Below, in pieces: positions 27,311 through 38,891 of a DNA stretch of 64,000 nucleotides (position 1 is the first letter of the stretch; every line of letters begins with the position of its first letter). This stretch comes from Anthostomella pinea. Lineage: Eukaryota > Ascomycota > Sordariomycetes > Xylariales > Xylariaceae. Below the pieces are notes generated by a model. That model did not search any database and was not told where the DNA came from. It saw only the letters and a program-made list of their open reading frames with translations. The translations under genes were made by a program, and so were the position numbers. The stretch spans positions 310,001 to 374,000 of the forward strand of contig CAUWAG010000006.1 in the NCBI GenBank assembly GCA_963556695.1, given 5' to 3'.

Positions 27311-30179
27311 GGCTTGGGCTACTCCTGAGTCAGTTTTGGTCGTACAAGTCGAAATCGTGAAGGTAAGAATGGTAGCAGAACAACTGTTCTGCGCTGGTGA
27401 TTGATGAAGGGATGGGTGTATCAATCCTCGGGTCCCTGTCCCTGCAAGTCAAGTAGGTATTTATAGTCAACTGGGAATTCAAGACTTCATTGCCATTATT
27501 TAATCACATTGCTAAGATTCTTGGTCAAAGCCATCTTTGTCAGGCCGTGGCATTTCATAGCAGCTGAGGACAAACAGATTGTCAAACTCAAAGAAGCGAT
27601 TGTACTGTTGATCATGGACTGCCGAAATGACGGACAATGCATGGTCCTTGAGCCGTATTTCTTTGACCGCCGGAGGGCAGGTCCAGAAAGGCAACATGCT
27701 TTGCTACCCGACATTCTGCGAAATCCCCTGGCTTTGGCAGTTCGTGTCACTTGAGGTTAAGTCTAGTTATCGCTATCGTGACGATGACTACCTACCTAGG
27801 TCAACACAACGGGAGTGGTAGAGCCTGAAAAGCAGCATGAATGGTTACAATCGGATAGATTCCGCTGGATTATGAAATCCTCTGGTTAGCAGCTGTCCTA
27901 ACTTCGATAACTTTCTGGGCCATGTGTTGACGAACATACCAGTACTCAAAACAGCCTGAGCGTAACAATCAACTACTACTCAAGGTTGGTCATCAGTTGC
28001 AGACACCTACTGCTGAAACTGCTTACCGATCCAACATGGGACGTATTGCTTAGAAACGAAGGTCCGAAGGCTTATGTCATGCTACGTCTTGTCATGCTTC
28101 GGAAGTCGCCAAGTAATGAGATTCCCCTTTCCCCAATCCGTCTCACTTGGAACATCTCACTCCTGGGAATCAGCAAGCCCAAGGCAGCAGTTTAGATGTA
28201 TCCATCGTGAAATCCAACTCGTACCTCCCATAGAATTCCAAATTGTCTTTGAGTCCAAGATTTCAGCACCGGAAGTATACCATCACATCAGCATGAACTC
28301 CAAGGTTTCGCAAGTGGCGGAAAATACGACAAGGCGGAAACAGACCGCCAGGCAACCATTTAAACCTACCTATCACTAAGACGACCAGGGGATGGGCATG
28401 ATATCGGGATCTGGTGCTTGGGTCAGCTGTAAGCAGGGCCCTCAGCTCCGCATCAGCCTCACTCACGCAGCCGTGAGGCGGACTTCCTGGGATGGGAGTT
28501 CCGCACGTACCGTACCTCCGGAGCATTCCGCCCTAGAGACAGAACCACGAGTATGTGGTGAGACTAGTTCTACCGCGCATGCGCTTCTCCCCGCGTACCC
28601 GTAGAGTAAGTTATGGGCCGCTTGACAGCATGGATTGAAGGCTAGATTCAGTTTCATATAGGTAGAGTTAGATCAGAAGATACGCTGTGCCGCGAAACAC
28701 AGCTTTTTTGGAGGTGTCAGTTCTCTATGGCGACCTCGAGATATATGCAAAGTCCCGAGGCATTGAATTAACCGCGGCTGTCAAAGCCATTCACCAACTA
28801 CGCATGGAAAATAAAATGGCCATCATGTCGCTGGCACCCTTTGAGGGTTATGAGGGCGACAAGAGTCTCGGAACTGGGCAGCGCAAGCCAGCCCGTCGCC
28901 TCCATTGCGTACGAGCCCATATCCTGGTCAACACCGATCAGTCGTCAAGGTGAGTATGTTTTAGTTAGTGTTTTGTTTGACGTCCATATTTAGTAACCAC
29001 AACCGCAGAGATGGGACATGTCGTCGGCTCGGTCAGTGATTCGTGGTACGCTCGGAGAATACCGTACCCCGGGGCGGCAGTTGGCACAGCGAACCCCGGT
29101 GTCAATCATACGGGTGGAAGAGCAGGCCTGTGCATCATCAACGTTCGACCCGCTGCGAGTCCACTCCATCAATTGATCGTCCTTGGCCAGGGAAGCTAAG
29201 AAAATGATGTTCTCTTGATCGTCAGTAAATCTAAACAAACAGGCCGACCGCAAGAGACGAATAGAGCCCTCCGATTGGGAACATGTCCTTAAGAGCGCCG
29301 TGGTGGTGGTAATGGTGGTGATAGTAATGGTGATGGGCTGTGGTGTTGAGTTTTTGGTGGGGCTGAGTGCTGGATGCGTGCGTCCTGATTGGCTGAAGCA
29401 ACGTACTCTTTTATTCCCGTCGGCTTTAAGCTTACTACCCCTGGTGGTTACCCTTGATAGAGCTTGTGATTTGTAACCTAGATTCCCATGCTGTAACGCT
29501 TCTTTTATTAATAGCCGGTTCTCTGCGTCTTCTCTTCCCCACACTGTAACCTGTAACCAGCGCCGAGGTCTGCAGTCTGCGGTGTTTCCAGTGTCGTTGC
29601 TGCTGAAACGCCACAACTGCAACGTGATTCCCATCACCCATGTATGGGTTTGGGCGCGTTTGACCAGCGGTTCGAGAACAGACGACTTTACGTAGCAGCA
29701 GCAGCAGCAGCAGCAGCAGATAATCAACTCGACCCTCGCCGACGCGCGTCTGCCAAGACGAAACACTCTTGCCACCAGTAGTAACACTGTAGTAACACTG
29801 AAACCTGTCAGATGGAGTGCGTGCGTATTCGTCCGACAAGATGGGAACCTGCCAATGGTTATCACCCAATCGACCTGGTCTCCATTCTATCTTTGGCAAC
29901 ATCCCCAAACAGTGTCGACGCGGACCTCACGATCACTTGACATATCGTCTATAAGACCTGGGGAACCGAACCATCATGATGTGTTTCTCTCTCCTCCATC
30001 ATCATCAACATCATCAGCCGACAAGACTCAAGAGTTGATCTCGTTTCATTCTCTGTATATCGCTTCTTCCATTCTTCGTCGCCGGTTCGACTTTATTTTT
30101 ACTTCATTTTCCATCTATAAACAAGCTTCGTTTTAACTTCCTACATTCATCTTTTTCTTCGTTTTTTAAAACAGCCAAA
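27311..30179. other. 2.9 kb intergenic region with GCA microsatellite and GPI-protein promoter
   Basis: No firm gene. A nine-unit GCA microsatellite lies at about 29694-29719. Two weak protein-like scraps exist: a minus-strand ATG frame at 27697-27512 (ALSVISAVHDQQYNRFF, YEMPRPDKDGFDQES), and a plus-strand stretch at about 28720-28950 ending at a consensus splice donor (AAG then gtgagt). Neither has recognisable homology. From about 29990 the sequence is CT-rich with TATATCGC near 30056, consistent with the promoter and leader of the cell-wall protein gene at 30180. Confidence 0.4.
27512..27697 (-). CDS. Short hypothetical ORF (61 codons), uncertain
   Basis: Opens with an ATG at 27697 just after a TAG that could instead be a splice acceptor. 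Composition is protein-like, with WTCPPAVKEIRLKDHALSVI followed by aromatic and acidic residues. It has no known motif and lies upstream of the orphan gene in the same orientation. It may be a leftover exon of a larger gene. Confidence 0.2.
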   Translation of the reverse strand: MLPFWTCPPAVKEIRLKDHALSVISAVHDQQYNRFFEFDNLFVLSCYEMPRPDKDGFDQES

Positions 30180-31155
30180 ATGCAGCTCACCAACGTCTTC
30201 ATCTCCTTCGTCCTCGCCACCGCCGTCTCGGCAAAGGGCCACAACAACGGCACCACCAGCGTCAAGTCAGCCAGCGTCAAGTCCCAATGCCACGAGGTCG
30301 CCAAGCTGACCAGCGACGTCGAGCTCGCCACCAACGACACGCAACTCGGCGACCACTTTGACAACAACCAGACTGAAATAGCCGCCTTCAAGGCCAAGGC
30401 CGCCGACATGCAGACCGAGCTCGACACCATGTCATCCAACAGCACCCTGATGACCAGCTGTGCCGTCATTGCCGCCCACGAGGACGCCGTCGATAGCTGT
30501 GACAAGATGCAGAGCTGGGAGAAGAGCATTGCCGCCGCCGCCAACGGCACCAAGCTCACTGACAAGTTCGACGTGAGTTCTTTTCCTTCATACATGACGT
30601 CGACCGAAAATCAACCGCTGACATGACCATCCATCCACAGGGCAACGCCACCAAGGTCACTGCTTTCCAGGCCAAAGCCAGCAGCGAGGCAACCAAGCTT
30701 GCCGCCCTGGCTTCCAACAGCACCTTGACCCAGTTCTGCTCCGTCCAATCCACTCTCTCCGACTGCAAGACCATGTCCAAGCTGCAGAAGGAGATGGCCT
30801 TTGTCAACAACGCCACTGCTCTCTCTGCCAAGTTGGACGGAAACCAAACCAAGATCGACAAGGCCACTGCCAAGGTCGCCAAGCTCCAGTCCAAGCTCGA
30901 TGCTCTCATCTCCAACTCTACCCTGATGAGCACGTGCTCGTCCCTGACTCAAGGTATGTTTGAACAGCAGCACCAAGCAATACTGCATAAAGCGCAACTC
31001 GCTGACAAATCACAGCTTCTGCCGACGGCACCACCACCGCTGACAACGCCGCCTCCTCCACTACCGCTGCCTCCGCCGCAGGCAGAGTCGAGGCCGCCGG
31101 TGGCATGATTGCCGCTGCCGTCCTTGCCATGACCGCCGCCTTGTTCATGATGTAA
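30180..31155 (+). CDS. Secreted, probably GPI-anchored cell-wall protein with three internal repeats
   Basis: Exons 30180-30572, 30641-30953 and 31016-31155 join in phase to 281 residues. A signal peptide (MQLTNVFISFVLATAVSAKG) opens the protein and an Ala/Ser/Thr-rich tail ends in a hydrophobic segment (GGMIAAAVLAMTAALFMM), the layout of a GPI-anchored fungal wall protein. In between lie three repeats of 66-70 residues. Each starts at a Cys (37, 107, 173) and ends with SNSTL..xC (Cys 94, 164, 230), so every repeat has exactly 56 residues between its two cysteines. Each repeat predicts long helices (AFKAKAADMQTELD; AFQAKASSEATKLAAL; KIDKATAKVAKLQSKLDAL) and carries N-x-T/S sites. Six cysteines suggest one disulfide per repeat. 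I do not recognise a named family; a helical surface-binding wall protein is a guess. Confidence 0.8.
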
Positions 31156-31537
31156 AGCTCTCCGAGGGCTAGGAATTACAACAGATTCTCACGGCACCAA
31201 AAGCGCGGATGATCTGCAAGACTGGGCGCATGGGGATGGATGATGGATGACTTGACAAAGATATACCTACCCACTCAACGGCACGATTTGATGATGACTC
31301 GGCAGCTACTACCATTATCGACAATCCTTTTTTCTCTCTTTTTTTCTGCTTCCCTCCCTCTCACTCTCGCTTATACCATCAAGTGGTATGTCTGGAAGCA
31401 TGGTTATATACCAGATGGTCGCCTTCCAATATCCAAGTCCGCACCATCACATCACCTTGAAGAACAGTCACCACACAGCTGTCAAAATACAAGGCCTCAC
31501 ATCTCAATACATTCATCTAAATAAAAAACAGTACCAC
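31156..31537. other. 3' flank of the wall-protein gene
   Basis: Non-coding flank that should contain the 3' UTR; no gene supported. It ends at the left inverted repeat of the small element starting at 31538. Confidence 0.45.
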
Positions 31538-32055
31538 TACGTGCACCTTGAAAAAAAAAAATATCCTTACGTGCACCTCGATTTTCAGAACGCCTGCAGC
31601 CACCTGCCACCAACTAGAACCAAGCCACCTACCAGGCTCAATGGCCACTATGATCAGGTTTCGTGTGGTAATGCCATATAATTCCAGATCATCATGTCCA
31701 CCAGAGTTAGATACGTCAATCGCAATCAAATAGAATGGACACGACAGCTTCCCGAACTGGATGGCCGTCACGATCGGGTTTTGTGTGGCGATGCCATAAA
31801 TTACAGATCATCATATCCCTTGGTCGCGTTCAATTAAGTAACTATCGGTCGCGTTCAATCAAAGGGGAAGGCTTCCCTGGTAAATGGCCACCACGATCTG
31901 GTTTCAGGTGGGAATGCCATACAATTTCAGATCATCACGTCCCTGGAGGCTGGCAGCTGCTAGACCTATTAGTAGTGAGCCTGGTGGGTGGCAGGTGGCT
32001 ACAGGTGTATCAGAAATCAAGGTGCACGTAAGGGGGTTTTTTCAAGGTGCACGTA
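31538..32055. mobile_element. 518-bp non-autonomous inverted-repeat element (MITE-like)
   Basis: The two ends are long imperfect inverted repeats. The left end reads TACGTGCACCTTGAAAAA, then a second CCTTACGTGCACCT, then GCCACCTGCCACC. The right end (31979-32055) is the reverse complement of the same series, including GGTGGCAGGTGGC and two GGTGCACGTA boxes. The outer bases are TA on both sides, consistent with TA-target insertion. There is no transposase frame. Inside, a ~121-bp unit (GGTTT..GTGTGG..ATGCCATA..TTCCAGATCATCA) is repeated three times, starting near 31642, 31762 and 31885. It lies between the wall-protein gene and the 3' end of the Zn2Cys6 regulator. Confidence 0.7.
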
Positions 32056-32334
32056 GTAGGACTGATAAAAATTCAGGGAACAGTATATGGTCACAACGAG
32101 AGTCTTTCATTCATGAAGAATCCTGTACCACAAGGAGCCGCCGCCAGGCCGTGAGAGGAGAGGGGGTATCTATACTAACTCCGGAGCCTAGCCTCTGGGC
32201 ACCAAAAAGCGCAGAGGGTCTGACCAATGTGTATTCCGCGTGCTGCTGGCCATCGCGCAGACCCACTGGACACAGGTATACACATCACGTCAACAGTCTT
32301 CCAAGGTGGCGCCATCCGTGGTTGGCACGCCTGT

Positions 32335-35116
32335 CTATAGTGGAGAGAAACCGGCCTCTTCGAGATCCTGGCCCTCCGGCAACATAGGTCGGCCTTGCAT
32401 GGGAAAAGGCCAGAAAAGCGGATTGTCGCGGTCCCCCAGTTGTTGTTTCAGATTGTGAGGTCCGTCTGCACGTTTCGTGCTCCAGCCACACCTGAAATCT
32501 TGTTCGCCCACATTAGGGGCGAAGAAGTTAAGACTATTGGTGGCCGGCCGGACTTGGTCGTCTACGGCTTCACCCTGCATGTTCGCATCATCCTGAGGGA
32601 TGTCGACCTCAATCTCCCACTTCTTCGCAAGGTACCGCATGATATTCAGCGCTTGGTCTGCAAAGTGGTGACAAGGTGCCATCTCCGTCAGGTCACTGAT
32701 ACCCTGCTTCAGAGCTTGGGCTACCTTGGGACTGTGTTTTCCGCTGCCGGTATCCGATGGAGACGGTAAATCAGGCGCACCCGTGAGGTTTGGTGAGGAG
32801 TCGTGGTGACCTTGTGCAGCCTCGGCGTCTTCGGCCTTGGTCGTTGACTGGTTTGACGTGGCGGCAGGGGAGTCTGCCCCTTCCTGAGGATCGCACGCTG
32901 CTATGGCGAGATGCATGATGGCCGACGTAAGGACGAAGTAAGGCACAAAAGATGGCGTACGACGAAGCGTATAGAGGGAGGAATATGAACGCAATAAACC
33001 CTGAATGGCATCTGCCGCCTGGGAACATACATCTCGAGGAAGTATCCCAGACCCTATAATCCGGAGCTTGATAAGGGGTCGAAACAGGAGTAGGATTGCG
33101 AAATGGTAGTACATGCTATGCGAGATCAATGTTAGTGGACCTGGACTCACTCGAGAGCGCCAATCCGCTAGGGAATGTGGGCACTTACTGGGCGAACAGA
33201 ACGGCAGGTGTAAAGTTGTGCCCTAAGCGTAATACTTCGGGTATCCTGTCATACCAGTTGAGGTACTGCGTGTATAAGTTCAACAGATCGCGGCTCGATA
33301 CCGGCTTGGTTGGCGAGTGGAGAATGTAGAGGGATTGGTGGACGAGTTCACTGAGCTCGCAGAAGCACTTGTAGACCGACCGCACATTGGACGGCTGCTG
33401 GCATGAGCGTTGCAAGGGCGCACCTGTCACTGTCTTAGCCGTCGCATGATTAACTCGTTGACCGGGGCCAGACGTACCATCATCTGTATACGGAATCCAC
33501 AGAGAAGATTCAATGTCGTCGATGATGGCTGGTTTGGGAGGTAAATGGGGGAAGCATGAAGATTGTGGCAAAGAGCCAGTTGCTAAAGACCAAGCGCTTG
33601 AAGCATGTTAGCATGGCCATTAATATTGACCCCTTGCCGGCTACTTACTGGTCCAGACCAAAGGCGCCCCAGAACGTCGCAGACTGCACAGCAAGCTCGT
33701 CCTCATCTACGTCGTCACCAAGCCGATGCAGACCCATCTCAACGGCTAGTCGTATACTTTGGCCGGAATAGTACCAAGACTCGGAATCCCGGCCACAGCT
33801 TGCCTCCCGGATGGACATTATCCCCAAGGCTTGAATCGTGGTGAGCGTGTGGTGGTTTGGCTCCTTGTAGAACAGCCTCAGAGTTTCCTTGAAGAAATGG
33901 TCGCCCGATGTACGCGGGTCGTTTGGCTTCGCTCGGGTGTTTGGCTGCTGTGAGAACCGGCATCCGAGTGCGAGTAACGCGTTGACAAGGATCGGTGAGC
34001 AATACCGATGTCGACCATGGAGATAGTCCTTCAAGAAGTGCTCCTTGCTCAGTGACGCGAAGGTTGGGTATTCCCAGCAGAAATACAGGGCAAGAAGATG
34101 CTGCACTAAGCCCGAGTCCCCCGTCACGTTAGTCCACGTACCGGGCGCCACCTGCATATCAGGGCTCTCCAGTGGCGCCAGAAGCTGGTTGACCCCTCGT
34201 TGCTGTCCCCCTTCCGTCGAGTCTTGATCTTGGAGCCAGGTGCCCACGCGGGATCGCGGAGGACCCTCATTTGTCCACTGCATCATGTCTGAATGCGAGT
34301 CACTTCGTTGAGATACGGTCTGGCTCTGGCTGTGGCCCGAAACATTCCAGGGGCTGTTGGCGTCAAAATCTTGCTTCATACCGGGACCCTGGCGCGTCGC
34401 TGGACTCATTCCCATGGTCACATAGCCCCCTGCGCCAGCAAGAGTCCCATCATAAGTGTTGAGAGGGGGCAGCGTAATACCACTCCTGGGTTCACTCGGC
34501 TGGGCGTAGCTTGACTCGCCGGTGGTACCCCCAGATGGCAGAGTGGTGCCAAGCCATTCCGAGATACCCTCGACGGAGTGACCGCTCCGTAAGCGCTGCA
34601 AGACTTCTTCCGACGATTCGGGCCGGACAAGGGCAGAGAAGACGGAGTCGGTCTGCTGCTGCTGTTTGCGTAGGGCGTCTATCTCGTGTCGAAGATTTTC
34701 CTTGGACTGACGCACGGGGATTTCATAGACGCACTCGATGTCTTTTTGGGCCTTGCATCTCCCGCAGGGGTTGTGGCCATCGCACTGGGGTCGCAGATAC
34801 ATCAGCTCGGTGTTCAAGCACTGATCAAAGTCACACGTGATGCAGGAGGGCGAAAGGGGCGGTGGTGGATAGGGTGTTGGGCAGAAGCATCGCAACGGCA
34901 CTGCAACATTGGCGACAAGGCAGGCTCACATACTTTTGCACGCTTCTTCCTACACTCGGTGCACGCATTGGGTGTGACGACTCCCAGACCTCTCCTGCGC
35001 TTGGCAGATGTTGTATTCGCGGAGCCAGATGCGCTGGCGTGTTTCGGGGTACTCTTACTCGTACTCGAAGCGGATGGCGGCCCAGCGGACGCGCCACTGC
35101 TTGGATCCTCCTCCAT
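32335..35116 (-). CDS. Large Zn2Cys6 transcription factor (nirA-like layout)
   Basis: Four exons on the minus strand (35116-34934, 34784-33649, 33596-33189, 33115-32335) join in phase to 835 residues. The zinc cluster is split by the first intron: ACTECRKKRAK | CDGHNPCGRCK..C, spacing C-x2-C-x6-C-x5-C-x2-C-x7-C (Cys 52-79), preceded by basic KRRR. A short coiled-coil-like linker follows (LRHEIDALRKQQQQ), then RLRSGHSVEGISEWLG, a motif seen in many nirA-like fungal regulators. The middle region has the fungal_trans fold (LLALYFCWEYPTFASLSKEHF, ALGIMSIREASCGRDSESWYYSGQSIRLAVEMGLHR). A C-terminal part with YYHFAILLLFRPLIKLR follows. It should bind CGG-type DNA sites in the nucleus. Targets are unknown; no obvious cluster partner adjoins. 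Confidence 0.88.
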
Positions 35117-35929
35117 CGCGCGGGCGTCTCAAGGCTCGTATGGCATGCTCGTTCGAATAGAGCACTAGAGCGAGCGAGAAGAGGCAGCTGAGCAGGTTTT
35201 GGACCGAGACGGGCTGGACGGTTATCGATGCTATCGGCGGGGTGCTCGTGGAACGCGCATTAAGCGGCAGCGAGGTGGGCAGTTACCCCAGTATGCGCCG
35301 GGCGCGCAGACTTTGCAGACACTGACACCAAACCATGTGGTATGGGAATTGATTGGAATGGCAGTTCGGTCGGACACCCATAGAGCCCTGGATGTGTCGG
35401 TTAGGTACGTGATGCGATGAGCGGGAGCCGGGTTGGAGATTGGAACAGACGATGCTAGGTACCTTAGCTGCGCATGCGCTATGGCTATGATAGCACGTCT
35501 CGACGAACTACTAAATGCAAGCAGGGTGAAGCCAACGCTCGAGGCTGCATGTGAACAAACTTTGAAGGAGGGAGAGGCTGGGCAGAGTGAGTGAACATGC
35601 ACCCGTGAACCGTAATCCGTCGTCGGTGGTGGTGGTGGTGAAGGGGTTGAGGGGACGAAATCGGTGTAGTGAAGCTGCGCTTTCGACACAATGCGATTGA
35701 CAGCTGTGGGGCACGCGCCTTCAGGCTTCGAGTGGCGGGCCAGGCAGTAGGTAGCAAGGGCCGCAAGGTACATGTGACGAGGGGATGCTCACTATGTAAG
35801 GTCTAGACCTTTCCCAACCAATCATGTCTTGCGCGGCTGCAGCCCCCACTTGACGACGGAAGCTGTAAGGGTTGTAACAGTTTTCCTTATCTTATCACGA
35901 CTGCCTAGACCGCCAACGCAATATTAACT
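35117..35929. other. Promoter flank of the Zn2Cys6 gene
   Basis: No gene supported; a minus-strand frame (35773-35231) has no ATG-consistent, protein-like structure and contains a CCACCACCACCACCAC microsatellite (about 35623-35640). Composition shifts to AT-rich at about 35930. Confidence 0.4.
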
Positions 35930-37091
35930 TACAGTACACGGATGAAATCATTACGAGAGTGCGTTATATTTACCTGTTAAAAACAAAACAATATAAATGA
36001 TACCTACCTTTAATATAATCATTTAGCCCTAGTAATATTATATATTAAAACACTTTAAAACTTTTAAAAACCTTTATAAAACATGCATAACCTATAGTAT
36101 AAAAGACTTAAATATATGTATATATTTTAAGTTTAACTTTAATAAACTTAATCCATTTAAAAACGAGCTATTGTTTGGTGCAGGGTTGATGTCATGTACA
36201 GCCAGGTCTATGTCATATAAGGGCCACCGTTTATTTTTTGTTGCTTTTCTTTGTCTTCCTGCACAGTCATTCCTCTCTCATAACACATATAATTGAGCGA
36301 TCAGTTCTGACACACGTTGTATTAACCCTATATGACACACCCTTCAAATTCACTGCGTGGCTTTGTTAATAGCTCTCCTTCCCTCTTTTTATATACATGA
36401 TACAAGCAGCCCTATTGTAGGTGTTGTTGCTGTCCCCAACTCACCATCTTAATAACACTTAACCTTTTTTTTTCCTTATTTTATTCTTATTATACATTAA
36501 ATTTAATTTTAGGTTTTTTTTATTGTAAGCTTTAATAACGCTTAGTTTTTATCGGATATGGTGGTGGCTCATGGTGTGTCCCTAGATGGTCTGTGCGCTG
36601 TGGGTAGGATAGTTGTCCCTTAGCTCTGTTACCACCGTGGATAGACGCGCTGCAGCCGTATTTAGGTGTAAATCCGTCTGTACCAGGTAGACTTAGAACA
36701 ACCAACAAACACACACGTATGAACCAAATATTCCGCACGACGGATTCTCCCAGTTTTATATAATTAAAACATTTATACAAGCCGAATTTTTATATTTTAA
36801 TAATTTAACTATTAATGACAATAGTCGTAAAAATATGTTATTTAATATGACGCTTTATTAGCTAATGATTTATAATAATATACCGTATTTTATATTTATA
36901 AATTATAATATTATTTTAAGATGGTATTATAACTAGTAACGCATCTAGTAACGTCGTTAATAGTCCGGGTTTTTAAATATAAGAGACAGATTGTTTGGGC
37001 CGAAAATCTTAAAAAACCACGTACTACTATATATTCTACATATATTTTTTCGGTTTCTTTAAAAAAAATTTATATCGATATTTTAACCATT

Positions 37092-37295
37092 TGTTGGATC
37101 CATGCGATTCCAGACTGCAAACTATCTATACCAGGACCCACATGTATGATTAGATAAGATAAGATAGTGGATTGAGAGGGCACTTGGCCAGACCTTCGAG
37201 TCCAGCTAGATTCCCCTCAATCCAACCATCAGCAACATCATGACCTTGACCCCATACTCGAGTATTATAATTGATCGTTCAAGCCTGTTCCAACA
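37092..37295. repeat. Candidate 204-bp solo LTR
   Basis: The island begins TGTTGG and ends CCAACA, perfect 6-bp terminal inverted repeats of the TG...CA type. It is flanked by CCATT (37087-37091) and CTATT (37296-37300), which could be a 5-bp target duplication with one C-to-T change. It sits as normal-GC sequence in an AT-rich surround. Without a second copy in the window this stays a structural inference. Confidence 0.5.
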
Positions 37296-38279
37296 CTATT
37301 TGAGTTAAGTAGCTCTTCTTTCATTTAATATATGAGCAGCCTTATCATAATATTGTTATTATTAAAATAAATGGGTTTTTTAAAACAAGCTGTATATTAT
37401 TCACCGTGTTAATAAACTAAGCAATTTAAAATTATATAATAATCTTAAATAAAGCCTAACGGTCAAAACTAGTTTAATAGTTGGATATCGCTAGTTATTA
37501 CCACAAAAACCCACACCGTTAATTATATTAACAGTTTAATATTAAAGGTGTAAATAATATGATGTTATATATATTCTATACTTTATACAAGATTATTAAA
37601 TCTATTAACTAAGTATTTATTTATCACTTATTTGGTTCCTTTCATTTAATAATACATTATCTTTGAAATAGTTTTGATTAAATAGTTCCTGATATTTAAA
37701 AACGTAACAATTTAAATTTATATAATATTTAAATTTAATCTTTAAATATTACGACTATTTAAAGCGGTTAATTCAATAAATCTCTTTAAAATACGTCGAT
37801 ATCTTCGTTTGAAAACGAAATAATTAAGATTTCGCTTATAATTATACTTAACGTTAAATCAGTTGATTTATTGTTCTCGGTATTTATTTATTTATCTATG
37901 ATTTTCTTCAATTTTTTTTTTTTCGTCGTTTTTTTGATCTTTAGAATAAATAGCTCTCAATATTAAAAGATGTAACAATTAAAATCTAAGTGTTAGTTAC
38001 AGCTAATTTTGAATAGTTACGGCTATTTAAAGCAGTAGATTAAACAAATTTTTATCGGTATTATTTTAATAAAAGTATAACAAACCAGTTAATCTTTTTA
38101 AGCAACTCGACCCAACTTTAAAAGATATATTAATATTATATATACTTTATGCTTAATATCAAATCGTTACGTTAATATAGAGCGGAAACTACTTTGATAC
38201 AATCGTTTAAAATTAAGCCGCCTTTACTTTATGTGACGAGCTGTCTAACCTATAAGGCTAAAGGGTTCTATAGGGTTTA

Positions 38280-38749
38280 TGTTCTGAGGTAAGTCAACAC
38301 AAAGGACGATAGAGGCTTCCGTCAACTAGATGACACTCAGATGCTGGGGCTTGGTCTGAACTGGGTTCACTGTGTAGTCGAGTCGTCAGGAGATTTCTCC
38401 CACCTTAGGGTTGGCTAAGATGTTTAGATTGATCACTGAGGTAGAGACTGTCCATCTATCTGGTTAGGAAATGTCTGTCCTTATATATCCAATCTCTCCC
38501 TCACTGATTAGGTGGCTCACCCTGGATCACCGGTGATCCAAGGTGATGCTGATCACTGGATCACCATGGTGATCCAGTGATCCAAATTCTTAGTCACGTG
38601 ACCCAGGTTCTGCTGGTCACGTGATCTGTGTACCATTGCTCCGTTGCTCCGATCTCTCCCTTGATCAACACCCTACTCTCTGGTCAACCTGTTTCCAATC
38701 GTCCCTCCTGGGCCTGCTATCATGCCGCACTGTTCGTTGGTTTGTAACA
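38280..38749. repeat. Candidate 470-bp solo LTR containing strong palindromes
   Basis: The island starts TGTTCTG and ends GTAACA, flanked by GTTTA and CTTTA (4 of 5 bases match). Inside are a perfect 18-bp palindrome (38523-38540, centre ACCGGT), a perfect 32-bp palindrome (38551-38582, centre CCATGG, arms GATCACTGGATCACC) and two inverted TCACGTGA words near 38593-38625. No coding frame. It may be the LTR of the copia-like element whose fragment lies at 44915, but that cannot be tested here. Confidence 0.4.
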
Positions 38750-38891
38750 CTTTAATACCGTTATTATAAATCGAACTGATTTAAATCTATACTATTAACA
38801 AATTTAAATCTAAATTATCAAACCCGCTTCGCTTAACAATAATTTTGATTAAACCAACCTTTAATATCTTTTTTAATATTATATAACTAGA

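Larger units (their letters stand above)
35930..38891. repeat. AT-rich, RIP-like repeat block with three less degraded islands
   Basis: Roughly 3 kb of A+T-rich sequence full of TA dinucleotides. Islands of normal composition occur at about 36180-36470, 36540-36740, 37092-37295 and 38240-38749; the last two have LTR-like ends and are listed separately. The 36925-37045 part resembles 12780-12900 in inverted orientation. No gene is supported. Confidence 0.65.

Noticed and set aside
28990..29908. Two overlapping minus-strand frames (291 and 157 codons) containing poly-Cys/Leu runs.
   Set aside because: The runs come from the GCA microsatellite; no motifs, no conserved-looking composition, and the area fits a promoter region.
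35231..35773. Minus-strand frame of 180 codons upstream of the Zn2Cys6 gene.
   Set aside because: Composition is not protein-like and includes a His/Pro run from a CCA microsatellite; it lies in the expected promoter.
36180..36780. Islands of normal composition in the AT-rich block considered as LTRs or genes.
   Set aside because: No matching TG...CA ends with flanking duplication and no protein-like frame could be found; they may be fragments of unknown repeats.
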